Source of the DNA: Candidatus Heimdallarchaeota archaeon LC_2
GTDB taxonomy: Archaea; Asgardarchaeota; Heimdallarchaeia; Heimdallarchaeales; Kariarchaeaceae
Reading direction: 5' to 3'
Length of the DNA stretch: 8,433 nucleotides
NCBI GenBank assembly: GCA_001940725.1
Contig: MDVR01000114.1
Location: 1-8,433, forward strand
In this document: positions 1 through 6,533 of the stretch, one piece after another
Position numbering within the stretch: position 1 is the first letter of the stretch
Layout: every line of letters begins with the position of its first letter
The notes under the pieces: generated by a model
The model's database searches: none
What the model saw: only the letters and a program-made list of their open reading frames with translations
What the model was told of the DNA's origin: nothing
Program-made: the position numbers and the translations under genes

Positions 1-12
1 ATTTTTACTCAT
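1..12 (-). CDS. Start of a downstream gene, cut by the window edge
   Basis: On the minus strand an ATG (12-10) overlaps the TAA stop of the PrsW-like gene by one base (TAATG) and is followed by three sense codons, giving MSKN before the window ends. A strong Shine-Dalgarno sequence, GAGGTGAG (complement of 21-28), lies 8 bases before this ATG, inside the last codons of the upstream gene. Stop/start overlap plus a well-placed ribosome site is the usual sign of translational coupling in an archaeal operon, so this is very likely a real gene co-transcribed with the protease gene. Four residues say nothing about its function. Confidence 0.6.
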
Positions 13-1817
13 TATGAAATCTCACCTCTTCTTTCAATTTTTACCTCATGAAATACAGGGTTGAAATTCAAGAGGACTTTCGTTGCGTACCTAAATATTA
101 TGAGACTTTCAACTACAAACAATACACCTGATAAATAGAAACTTGGGTCAGAACGAGCAAAAAATAAAATCAACATACCAATACTGAGGAATAATATTGC
201 TAACTGAATAATTAACATTGCAAAAATAGTTCTCGAGAGCGAATAACCCATTGCATATCGATAATCATCATTTAACCACCGTGAGATCTGAATTAAAGTT
301 AATCCTAGAAAGAGTAAAAATAGAAAAATAATCATATAGCGATCTATTTCAACTGAGATATTCTCATCAGCCAACGAAAATGAATTAGATATCACAATCA
401 AAATTGCAAGTGCCCCTGGAACATAAAATCCTGCCAAAATGTATACCATTGGTTTTGAGAGTACTGAAACAGAATTATCTGGAAAAGTCAATATATTGCC
501 ATAAGGTACTTCAACGCTTTTTTGACACTTCCAACATTTACTCGAATGAGCTGGAATTGTTGCCTTACAATTTCCGCAATTAAAAACTTTCATAGAATTG
601 CATGATGAACATGATCCTCCAATAACGGTTGATTTACAGGAAAGACATTGATACTTCTGGGACTTAAATGCACTTAGGATTTTGGTCGATATTGGGATAG
701 AAATTTTTGGAATGTTGTAATGGTCTTCCTCATTATATGGGGGTTTATGCCATTCTTCACAGTAAGTACAGAGTTCGGATTCAAAAGTTGAAATAAACCC
801 CCAAAGCAAAAATATTCCTACAAAGGTGACAATTAACAAACCAACATTGAAAAGTGGAAGTTCTATCCCAAATAATTTCATAGTATCTGTATCCTCATCT
901 GCAAGAACCAGAGAACCATTCCATAAACCGTGGATAAACACAGCTAATAGAAATGCCATGATTCCGTTTCTATAATCTTGATTCAACAATATTTTACGAT
1001 TGGAATTCCAAACAGCTAATCCAACACCCACTCCGATAATTGCGGACGTAAATAGATGTAGCGGATTTAAAGAACGAATCATTACTTGAGCTGATACAAT
1101 TTCCCAGATTTCTTCATTGTCTAAATCAAACAGATAGCCAAGATTCCAAACATACCAATAAGTCTCTAAAACGTTAAAAATTGCCCCAGTGATAGACCCA
1201 ACTAATACAGATGTCTTTAAACTTTGTAGCAATCGAAATTCTCGATCTGAATTTTCACGAGTTAATAGTCCTTTAGAAAGGTAATAAACAGGAACTGCTT
1301 TTGCGATTTCTTCAATTGTGGGTGCAATAATTGCACTAAACACAAATATTCCAAATTCTAAATCGTAATTAATAGCAAGCACAATTTCTAGCAATATCGC
1401 TCTCGAATTTAATGTTAAAGCAAAAAGAATTGAAACTATACCACCTATCAAGGCATATTCAAATATGATCTTGAAAGTTCTACGATATGTCTCTCTATAA
1501 AATAAAAACATCAGAAGGGACATATAGAAAATAAATGACAGTAAAGGTCCTATTAAGAAAAATATTGTTCTTGCCTTTATTACAGAACCCTCTTCAAACG
1601 AATTAAATTCTTTATCTGAACCTATGTAATACAATAAAATTAAAACAGAAGCAGACAGAATGGAAAGAATAAGTAATATTTTTTTCGGAAATGGAAAAAA
1701 ACTTTGTTTATCAAAACCATCAAATTTAAACGTTTGAGGTTGGGCTTTTGTACTTGACCCACTTAATACAGTATCCGATGATAAAATATTCCCTCTATTT
1801 CCCTTAAACAATAACAC
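12..1817 (-). CDS. PrsW-like intramembrane protease fused to zinc ribbons and a second membrane block
   Basis: A 601-residue polytopic membrane protein. Residues about 45-345 form a PrsW-type (M82, CPBP/CAAX-protease-like) domain. Its conserved parts are visible: EEIAK at 169-173, N215-E218 in FNVLE, H254, and H296 with W299-N300 (HGLWN). In this clan such Glu and His residues form the catalytic centre within the membrane. I count about eight hydrophobic segments here. Next comes a soluble cysteine-rich stretch: C350/C353, then two ribbons, C391/C394 with C403/C406 and C414/C417 with C428/C431, resembling a double zinc ribbon. Residues 457-580 add about four more hydrophobic segments. Bacterial PrsW proteins are much shorter and lack the ribbons and second block. 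The start is GTG (1815-1817): the frame upstream meets a stop at 1833-1835, and no SD is present. The substrate is unknown. The ribbons may bind the substrate or a partner (inference). It is coupled to the gene that begins at 12. Confidence 0.85.
   Translation of the reverse strand: MLLFKGNRGNILSSDTVLSGSSTKAQPQTFKFDGFDKQSFFPFPKKILLILSILSASVLILLYYIGSDKEFNSFEEGSVIKARTIFFLIGPLLSFIFYMSLLMFLFYRETYRRTFKIIFEYALIGGIVSILFALTLNSRAILLEIVLAINYDLEFGIFVFSAIIAPTIEEIAKAVPVYYLSKGLLTRENSDREFRLLQSLKTSVLVGSITGAIFNVLETYWYVWNLGYLFDLDNEEIWEIVSAQVMIRSLNPLHLFTSAIIGVGVGLAVWNSNRKILLNQDYRNGIMAFLLAVFIHGLWNGSLVLADEDTDTMKLFGIELPLFNVGLLIVTFVGIFLLWGFISTFESELCTYCEEWHKPPYNEEDHYNIPKISIPISTKILSAFKSQKYQCLSCKSTVIGGSCSSCNSMKVFNCGNCKATIPAHSSKCWKCQKSVEVPYGNILTFPDNSVSVLSKPMVYILAGFYVPGALAILIVISNSFSLADENISVEIDRYMIIFLFLLFLGLTLIQISRWLNDDYRYAMGYSLSRTIFAMLIIQLAILFLSIGMLILFFARSDPSFYLSGVLFVVESLIIFRYATKVLLNFNPVFHEVKIERRGEIS
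21..28 (-). promoter_or_regulatory. Shine-Dalgarno site of the coupled downstream gene
   Basis: On the minus strand this reads GAGGTGAG, an excellent match to the archaeal anti-SD sequence, 8 bases before the ATG at 12. It is the only strong SD I see in the window and is what supports the partial gene at the left edge. First genes of transcripts here lack such a site. Confidence 0.65.
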
Positions 1818-1863
1818 TACAATGGATTTGTATTATTTAATTATTTTCTCGAAATGGTAATTT

Positions 1864-1873
1864 GATATATAAA
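1864..1873 (-). promoter_or_regulatory. TATA-like box upstream of the PrsW-like gene
   Basis: On the minus strand this reads TTTATATATC, a good archaeal TATA box centred about 50 bases before the GTG start. Initiation about 26 bases downstream would leave a leader of about 25 bases. A weaker A/T box at 1837-1846 lies closer and could instead give a leaderless transcript. A two-copy direct repeat (1870-1889) overlaps the upstream edge of the better box. Confidence 0.4.
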
Positions 1874-1889
1874 TTCGTTCTAAATTCGT
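1870..1889. repeat. Two-copy 11-base-period repeat at the PrsW promoter
   Basis: TAAATTCGT occurs at 1870-1878 and again at 1881-1889, a spacing of 11 bases, roughly one helical turn. Read leftward, the repeats lie immediately upstream of, and overlap, the TATA-like box of the protease gene. This is where an archaeal activator or repressor would bind, but no regulator is identified and chance is possible in AT-rich DNA. Confidence 0.35.
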
Positions 1890-1945
1890 CTGTAATTATT
1901 AGTTTATACTTATTTTGCACCATTCAGGTGTGTTCAATCTTTTCG

Positions 1946-1961
1946 AAGTTTTTCCAAACTT
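1946..1961 (-). terminator. Small hairpin after the potassium channel gene
   Basis: The minus strand reads AAGTTT-GGAA-AAACTT, a perfect 6-base stem closed by a GNRA-type GGAA loop, about 21 bases after the channel stop codon. A TTTTT run lies between the stop and the hairpin, not after it, so this is not a classic intrinsic terminator. It may be a 3' end structure, and the T run alone could serve for archaeal termination. Confidence 0.25.
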
Positions 1962-1981
1962 AATTTTACAAAAACCCTTTG

Positions 1982-3637
1982 TTAGCCTCTCACACTACTA
2001 AATTGTATGGATTTGGGGTATATTGAATGAGATCGAAATAACAATAAGCGATCATTGGTTTCGAGAATTTGATTTTCGGGATAATGATCCATTTTTTTAT
2101 TTGAAGGTTTAAACAAAACTATCACGGTATACCCCAATTTTTCAATCTTTGATATGGATTTATTATGAAATGTATCCCCCTTTATTACAGTTTGTTCAAA
2201 CACATGATAACCCTTGAATATTTGTGATGCCTTAATTTTTAAATCACTCAATAAAATCTGAAACATCGCTCGGGAAGTAAGAATACCCGGTGAAATAACT
2301 TGATTTACTCCTATTTTTTGAAATACTTCTACCTCTTGTTCCTGATCTACAATTTGTAATATTCGAGGATTGCGTTCACTTCTCCTAATCATAACATCTA
2401 GGAGTAAAGAATCTGCAATTTGTTTGAATCCATTAATAACCAAATCATCATCAGTAATAATTCTGTTAATCGTATCAATAATACCCTCTTTAGTACAATA
2501 TACTATTTTAAATCCATTGGCTTTCGCGATTTCGTAATCAGATTCATTAAAAGTAAAAAATTCTATATTTGCATGATCTATGTCCAAATGTTCGACCATA
2601 TGACCGACTTCTGGAGACCAACCAGCAATCAATATTTTGTTGTATGCAATTTCTTGACTCGATCCCCCGCTTTTGAAATATGACAAATCATCATGTTTGG
2701 TGAAAAGAGCTAAAACTCTTCGATTTTCGGGATAATCAATTAAATTATCTTCTTTTTCAAAAATTTTAAGATCCATGAAATTTGAATCAAGTAACCCAAT
2801 AATTACAGCATTGGTTAGGTGCCCACGATTTTCTTTTGTGTTGGTAGTTAATACTACCCTAAGAATACTGTCATCATGCTCTTGATTTGGTAAAACAAAA
2901 TGAGTAAAATTCCTTACAGTTGCATTAATAAAAGATCCGAGTAATCTTTCATTATGATAGGTTCTTGTTATTCCCACAATCTGCCCATATTCAATAGACA
3001 GATGTTCATTTGTATTCGCATAAATCAGGAGTCCTGGTGCCAAGTTTTCTGCTAGTATTGACGATTGAATAATATGGTTATCATCATCCAAAAATAGGTA
3101 TAATGCACTGGCTCTATCAAGAGCCAATAAGTCCAAAGTCTGAGGGTTTTCAATTTCACCTAAATATGCTCTAAATCCTTTTTTACGGGCATGTATAACC
3201 GCTTCTTCATCCCTATCTATTATTACAACCTCAAATAATCGATCGATAGCGAATAAAGCGATTCTCACAACTACATCTGTAAATTTAGCAAAAATAATAT
3301 GATTTTCTAAATCAAGTGATTCTGAGGGCAAATCGTAGTTTCCTACTGATCTCATGACTACTATTTTATCAATCGCTATCTGAGACAATAAAGCAAGAGT
3401 TGTTATGCCTGTAATTATTAATACGATTAAAACCACTTTGGTGAAATCATTTTCGGGTTGAATATCTCCAAACCCAACAGTGGATACAGTTACAACAAGA
3501 AAATAGAGTGCATTAAGAAAAGACAATCCTTCAAGGGCCATAAAGGAATAAATACTCAAGCTGAAAACTATTGAAACCAAAAGGATAGCTATTTTTCCTC
3601 TTTTTGGGAACTCTTCAAACGATGCCCTTGTTACCAT
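1982..3637 (-). CDS. Two-TM potassium channel with tandem RCK (TrkA-N) domains
   Basis: A 551-residue ligand-gated K+ channel subunit of the inner membrane. TM1 is about 15-35, the pore loop ends in the selectivity filter TVGFGD (53-58), and TM2 is about 66-90. Two RCK units follow in the cytoplasm. The first (about 111-250) has the second-strand acidic motif VIIDRD (138-143), but its nucleotide loop is degenerate: IIFAKFTDVV stands where a GxGxxG loop is expected. The second (about 333-465) begins ILIAGWSPEVG, closer to a Rossmann loop, and a TrkA-C-like domain ends the protein (about 472-536, with LGYTVIVLF and NDRLLLF). Tandem RCK channels such as GsuK form a gating ring that opens or closes the pore on binding ions or nucleotides; the ligand here is unknown. 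ATG start at 3637 lies just downstream of a TATA box, suggesting a nearly leaderless mRNA. It is divergent from the dehydratase-like gene. Confidence 0.92.
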   Translation of the reverse strand: MVTRASFEEFPKRGKIAILLVSIVFSLSIYSFMALEGLSFLNALYFLVVTVSTVGFGDIQPENDFTKVVLIVLIITGITTLALLSQIAIDKIVVMRSVGNYDLPSESLDLENHIIFAKFTDVVVRIALFAIDRLFEVVIIDRDEEAVIHARKKGFRAYLGEIENPQTLDLLALDRASALYLFLDDDNHIIQSSILAENLAPGLLIYANTNEHLSIEYGQIVGITRTYHNERLLGSFINATVRNFTHFVLPNQEHDDSILRVVLTTNTKENRGHLTNAVIIGLLDSNFMDLKIFEKEDNLIDYPENRRVLALFTKHDDLSYFKSGGSSQEIAYNKILIAGWSPEVGHMVEHLDIDHANIEFFTFNESDYEIAKANGFKIVYCTKEGIIDTINRIITDDDLVINGFKQIADSLLLDVMIRRSERNPRILQIVDQEQEVEVFQKIGVNQVISPGILTSRAMFQILLSDLKIKASQIFKGYHVFEQTVIKGDTFHNKSISKIEKLGYTVIVLFKPSNKKMDHYPENQILETNDRLLLFRSHSIYPKSIQFSSVRG

Positions 3638-3648
3638 AATTTTTCATG

Positions 3649-3668
3649 TTTAACTATTATTTGTTAAA
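3649..3668. promoter_or_regulatory. Dyad in the divergent promoter region (possible operator)
   Basis: TTTAAC at 3649-3654 and GTTAAA at 3663-3668 form a perfect 6-base inverted repeat with an 8-base spacer. It overlaps the channel gene's TATA-like box and reaches close to its expected transcription start, the typical position of an archaeal repressor site. The arms are A/T-rich, so chance is a real alternative. Confidence 0.3.
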
Positions 3669-3674
3669 TATAAG
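3664..3674 (-). promoter_or_regulatory. TATA-like box of the potassium channel gene
   Basis: The minus strand reads CTTATATTTAA, centred about 32 bases before the channel ATG. Initiation about 26 bases downstream would leave a leader of only a few bases, matching the absence of a Shine-Dalgarno sequence. Confidence 0.5.
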
Positions 3675-3692
3675 GGCAGTCGAATATCGAAA

Positions 3693-3699
3693 TTATATT
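3693..3699 (+). promoter_or_regulatory. TATA-like box of the dehydratase-like gene
   Basis: TTATATT is centred about 28 bases before the ATG at 3724, so transcription would begin almost at the start codon. A weak purine run (AAAGGAT) just before the ATG is too close to be a convincing ribosome site. A second A/T-rich run at 3705-3714 is too near the start to act as a TATA box. Confidence 0.5.
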
Positions 3700-3723
3700 G
3701 AAGATCTATAAAAAAAGGATAAT

Positions 3724-4680
3724 ATGGATAGATTTCAGATTGTGAGAGAAATTGAATTAGCACACAATCGAATCAAAAAATATATTGTAAAAACTCCGTT
3801 ATTAGAGTTTGAAGGGGAAGCTAAGAGTAGTGACAAAATATTTCTGAAATTAGAAAATGCACAACATACTGGGTCATTTAAACTCAGAGGGGCGTTAAAC
3901 AAAATATTAAGCTTATCTTCTGATGAATTGAGTTTGGGAATTATTGCCGCTTCCACAGGAAATCATGCCCTAGCTACAGCATATGCATTAAAACTGACAA
4001 ATCGTAAGGGTACAATATTTCTCCCAAATGAAGTGGTTGAAACAAAATTAGCTAAATTAAGTAAATTTGATGTTGATCTGATTCATTATGGAGATGATTC
4101 GAGTGAAACTGAAATTGAGGCTCGAAAGATTTCGATAGAAAGAAATAAACCATTTATTTCTCCATATAATGATTATCAAGTAATTGCAGGTCAAGGTACA
4201 ATAGGATTGGAAATTTATAATGAGTTCAAAACTGTAGAAAATGTCTTTGTGACTGTTGGAGGAGGAGGTATGATTTCTGGAATTGCATGTTATCTAAAAC
4301 ACGTAAATCCAAATATCAAGGTTTATGGATGTCAGCCTGAGAATTCAGCAGTGATGTATCACTCAATCAAAAAGGGTAGAATTATCCAAATGGAATCCAA
4401 AACAACAATTTCCGATGGAAGTGCTGGGGGAATAGAATCGAATTCAATTACCTTTGAATTAGTCCAAAATAATGTAGATAAATTCATATTAGTTACAGAA
4501 GATGAAATAAAAAAATCAATGAAGGAATTATTTGGGAAAACAAAATTAATTGTTGAAGGGGCTGCTGCTGTGGCAATGGCAGCTTATAATAAAATTTCAG
4601 AAAATCTCTCGGGTGACTCGGTAATAGTTATTTGCGGAGGTAATATCGACACCGGGTTATTTAATTCAATAGTCGGCTAG
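3724..4680 (+). CDS. Threonine/serine dehydratase-like PLP enzyme (fold type II)
   Basis: A 318-residue cytoplasmic enzyme of the fold-type II PLP family that includes catabolic threonine ammonia-lyase, serine racemase and related dehydratases. Visible signatures in order: HTGSFKLRGA (48-57) with the PLP-binding Lys53; ASTGNHA (76-82), the substrate loop; GGGGM (179-183), the glycine loop that holds the PLP phosphate; VEGAAAVA (277-284); and CGGN (304-307) near the pyridine nitrogen. The length matches the single-domain form. There is no C-terminal ACT domain, so isoleucine feedback as in biosynthetic IlvA is unlikely. The family could convert threonine to 2-oxobutanoate and ammonia, or serine to pyruvate. 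The DGSAGGIE segment (231-238) differs from the DGLAVG common in classical threonine dehydratases, so the substrate may differ. The MFS gene follows 83 bases later on the same strand and may be co-transcribed. Confidence 0.88.
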   Translation: MDRFQIVREIELAHNRIKKYIVKTPLLEFEGEAKSSDKIFLKLENAQHTGSFKLRGALNKILSLSSDELSLGIIAASTGNHALATAYALKLTNRKGTIFLPNEVVETKLAKLSKFDVDLIHYGDDSSETEIEARKISIERNKPFISPYNDYQVIAGQGTIGLEIYNEFKTVENVFVTVGGGGMISGIACYLKHVNPNIKVYGCQPENSAVMYHSIKKGRIIQMESKTTISDGSAGGIESNSITFELVQNNVDKFILVTEDEIKKSMKELFGKTKLIVEGAAAVAMAAYNKISENLSGDSVIVICGGNIDTGLFNSIVG

Positions 4681-4730
4681 ATTAGTATCGAATAATTAGT
4701 GAACATTGCAATATCAAATCAAGTTTACAG

Positions 4731-4739
4731 AATTTATTT
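4731..4739 (+). promoter_or_regulatory. TATA-like box before the MFS gene
   Basis: AATTTATTT is centred about 29 bases before the GTG start of the transporter gene, which would give a leaderless transcript. A second A/T run (TTATATTTT, 4747-4755) is too close to the start. The upstream gene ends only 83 bases away, so read-through transcription is equally possible. Confidence 0.35.
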
Positions 4740-4763
4740 GAATGGATTATATTTTCTACAATT

Positions 4764-6080
4764 GTGTTTGAACAGGAAAATTCCATTCAACTTCGAAAGA
4801 TACCAATACTTGCGTTAGGTTTTGCTTCAGTTACCCTCTCGTGGTCTCTTTTTAACCTCGCAGTGCCAGTTATACTTGAAGATGATTATAATATATCATT
4901 GTTTTTAGTTGGATTTATCATGACTTGGGATAATATTATCGCATTTTTTATTCAACCAGCAATTGGCTCATATTCAGATAGAACTGTGACTCGAATTGGG
5001 AGGAGAATGCCTTTCATCATCCCAGGGATAACATTTGGATCGATATCATTCTTCCTGCTTTCCTATTCAAAAGAAAGAGTTTTAATTTATTTTCTAGCAA
5101 ATATCGTTATTTTTAATTTGTTTATGGCCCTTTATCGATCACCTTCTGTCAGTTTACTACCAGATCTAGTAAAAAGTAAGGATCGTACTATAGGAAATGG
5201 TATTGTAAATCTTATGGGTGGTGTTACTGCAGGATTGAGCTTCGCAATTGGGGGTAAGTTTTTAGCAGATGATGAAACCAGATCAGCATTTGCATTTGTT
5301 TCAATTGGGATGATAATCTGTCTTTTATTTCTTGTATTTTTTATTAAAGAACCAAAATATGATAAAATTGCACTTCAACAAGACAAACAATATAGTGTAT
5401 TCAAGCAATTAAAAGCTGAATTTAATCGAATTATAAAGTCTGAGGATAGGTCATTATATTTCATGTTATTAGCGATTTTAACATGGTTTATGGCATGGAA
5501 TGCTATTGAAGCATTCTACAGCATATATGTTTCCAAAACGTTTTTACCAGATATTGATTCTGAAGAAGCTGCGGGTGAAGCGGGAGGAGTATTATTTATT
5601 TTTCCAGTAGTTTTTGTTGTGTTCACAATAGTTGGAGGATTATTAGGGGGTAAATTGGGGAGGATTAAAACTATGAAAATTGGATTATTATTCATGTTAG
5701 TTGGATTAATTATGGCATATTTTGTTGAAATAGACACATTTTTCGGGGCAGACATGGGTTGGAAAACAAGCTTTCGAATCATATTCGTAATTGCAGCAAT
5801 TGGATGGGGATTGGTAAATGTAAATTCAATAGTTGTTGTTTGGGAATTAAGTCCCGATAACGGAATTGCAACAGGAGTATATTATGCATTTGCTAGTTTG
5901 GCTGCGGTGCTTGGACCCACGATTGCTGGATTTTTAATGGGAATTGAAATCAAAGCCCTGTTCCCTTTTTCTATTATTTTCATTGTTATTTCATTTTTTA
6001 TGTTATTTAGAGTAACAACCGGTGAGGCTGGTCAAAAAAGTGAAATGTTAGGACAAGCAATAGGAGAACTTGTTGATTAA
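4764..6080 (+). CDS. MFS transporter, SLC45 / sugar-cation symporter-like
   Basis: A 438-residue inner-membrane carrier with about 12 hydrophobic segments. The loop after TM2 carries GSYSDRTVTRIGRRMPF (68-84), a form of the MFS A-motif typical of SLC45- and GPH-like sugar:proton transporters (SDR...GRRxPF). YRSPSVSLLPDL (124-135) followed by NGIVNLMGG (145-153) also matches that group. A cytoplasmic loop at about 197-228 links the halves, and an acidic loop (about 262-273, rich in Asp, Glu and Ala) precedes TM8. The substrate cannot be read from sequence; sugars or glycosides are the family norm. The start is GTG. The nearby ATG at 4742 is out of frame and soon meets a stop, and no Met occurs for about 50 codons inside the gene. 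It lies on the same strand as the dehydratase-like gene, but I see no functional link. Confidence 0.85.
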   Translation: MFEQENSIQLRKIPILALGFASVTLSWSLFNLAVPVILEDDYNISLFLVGFIMTWDNIIAFFIQPAIGSYSDRTVTRIGRRMPFIIPGITFGSISFFLLSYSKERVLIYFLANIVIFNLFMALYRSPSVSLLPDLVKSKDRTIGNGIVNLMGGVTAGLSFAIGGKFLADDETRSAFAFVSIGMIICLLFLVFFIKEPKYDKIALQQDKQYSVFKQLKAEFNRIIKSEDRSLYFMLLAILTWFMAWNAIEAFYSIYVSKTFLPDIDSEEAAGEAGGVLFIFPVVFVVFTIVGGLLGGKLGRIKTMKIGLLFMLVGLIMAYFVEIDTFFGADMGWKTSFRIIFVIAAIGWGLVNVNSIVVVWELSPDNGIATGVYYAFASLAAVLGPTIAGFLMGIEIKALFPFSIIFIVISFFMLFRVTTGEAGQKSEMLGQAIGELVD

Positions 6081-6265
6081 AAATATATTTCGATCGACCC
6101 CTATGATTATCGATGGTTGTAACACTTCCACATTACTATGCATAATATACCCCATTCTCATTTATTATAATATGTTTGTACTATCTTTTCATTACACAAC
6201 TCACTCGTCATCCCCTTTTTATGACAATTTTTATATACAAACTTGCATATATTTTATTGACAACC
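6081..6265. other. Intergenic region after the MFS gene
   Basis: No convincing gene. It contains a TCGATCGA palindrome (6090-6097), a pyrimidine-rich tract ending in CCCCTTTTT (about 6211-6219) that could serve as a T-rich archaeal terminator for the transporter gene, and a TATA-like element (about 6230-6238) for the small ORF that starts at 6266. Reading frames crossing it do not resemble proteins. Confidence 0.4.
6230..6238 (+). promoter_or_regulatory. TATA-like box before the truncated secreted ORF
   Basis: TTTATATAC is centred about 32 bases before the ATG at 6266, the same geometry as the other leaderless-type genes in this window. This supports 6266, rather than the earlier in-frame ATG at 6176, as the true start. 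Confidence 0.4.
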
Positions 6266-6387
6266 ATGAACAGAAATCTTTACAGATCAGTTGTATGTTT
6301 AATACTTCTCGCGATCATAACCACTTTATCTAACTCCACCCCAGTCCGCAGTGACACTATTGGTAATTACACTTTTACTTCGGAGGC

Positions 6388-6415
6388 TCGATCGATCGAT
6401 CTAGGCTGTCTTAAG
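6388..6415 (+). repeat. Left IS end: inverted repeat and outside half-palindrome
   Basis: The IS left terminus is GCTGTCTTAAG (6405-6415), matched by GCTGTCTCAAG read inward at the right end with one mismatch. The identity between the two ends continues outward through CTAG and a further ten bases (TCGATCGATC). The terminal repeats could therefore be about 24 bases long, or an 11-base repeat could sit in a palindromic target. Confidence 0.7.
6401..6404. repeat. CTAG target-site duplication, left copy
   Basis: CTAG directly abuts the left IS end and recurs at 7653-7656 against the right end. A 4-base CTAG (YTAR) duplication is typical of the IS5 subgroup. Because CTAG is the centre of a palindrome here, it could also be part of extended terminal repeats. 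Confidence 0.6.
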
Positions 6416-6428
6416 ATAAACTGATCAA

Positions 6429-6477
6429 TTAATTGAAATTGTGATTGATGTAGTCAATCAGCAATATTTTCAATTAA
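6429..6477. terminator. Long imperfect hairpin in the IS left end
   Basis: Nested inverted repeats pair TTAATTGAAA (6429-6438) with TTTCAATTAA (6468-6477), TTG (6439-6441) with CAA (6462-6464), and TGATTGA (6442-6448) with TCAATCA (6454-6460). This gives about 20 paired bases, a TGTAG loop and two small bulges. It lies about 57 bases past the transposase stop codon. It may end the transposase transcript or block read-through into it from outside. No T tract follows it, so the termination role is inferred. Confidence 0.4.
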
Positions 6478-6533
6478 AAATCATGCAGTGGAATGTGAGC
6501 TTCGCTAAATTAGTATTTTATTTGAGGTGAAAA

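Larger units (their letters stand above)
6266..6424 (+). pseudogene. N-terminal part of a putative secreted protein, interrupted by the IS
   Basis: The ATG at 6266 begins a 52-residue frame that looks like an export signal: a basic start (MNRNLYR), a hydrophobic core (VVCLILLAIITTL, about residues 9-21), then a polar region and GNYTFTSEARSID. The last genuine codons lie just before the IS at 6405, and the final residues (LGCLKIN) and stop are read from the IS left end. A TATA-like box sits at the right distance upstream. Joining the flanks as if the IS and one CTAG were removed, the frame continues only five more codons (DRSTI) to a TGA. So either the original product was a peptide of about 51 residues, or the DNA right of the IS is not the original continuation, which would agree with the rearrangement there. 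No homology is recognised; the call rests on the signal-like N-terminus and promoter spacing. Confidence 0.4.

Noticed and set aside
2420..2683. Rightward frame inside the channel gene
   Set aside because: Antisense shadow of a clearly conserved RCK domain; no independent support.
3735..3956. Leftward frame inside the dehydratase-like gene
   Set aside because: Antisense shadow of the PLP-lysine region; composition not protein-like.
5516..5782. Leftward frame inside the MFS gene
   Set aside because: Antisense shadow of membrane segments; rich in Asn, Pro and Thr as expected of the complement of hydrophobic codons.
12..6080. Protease, channel, dehydratase and transporter as one new defence or signalling system
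   Set aside because: They belong to separate transcription units facing in different directions, each a common housekeeping family; no nuclease, effector or sensor pairing is visible.
6176..6265. Upstream in-frame extension of the secreted ORF from ATG 6176
   Set aside because: The 30 added residues would place a second hydrophobic stretch before a normal signal peptide, and the TATA-like box at about 6234 would lie inside the gene. The start at 6266 fits better.
6070..6333. 87-codon rightward frame after the MFS gene
   Set aside because: It overlaps the MFS gene end, has no promoter spacing or ribosome site, and its sequence is an irregular AT-driven mix with no domain or signal.
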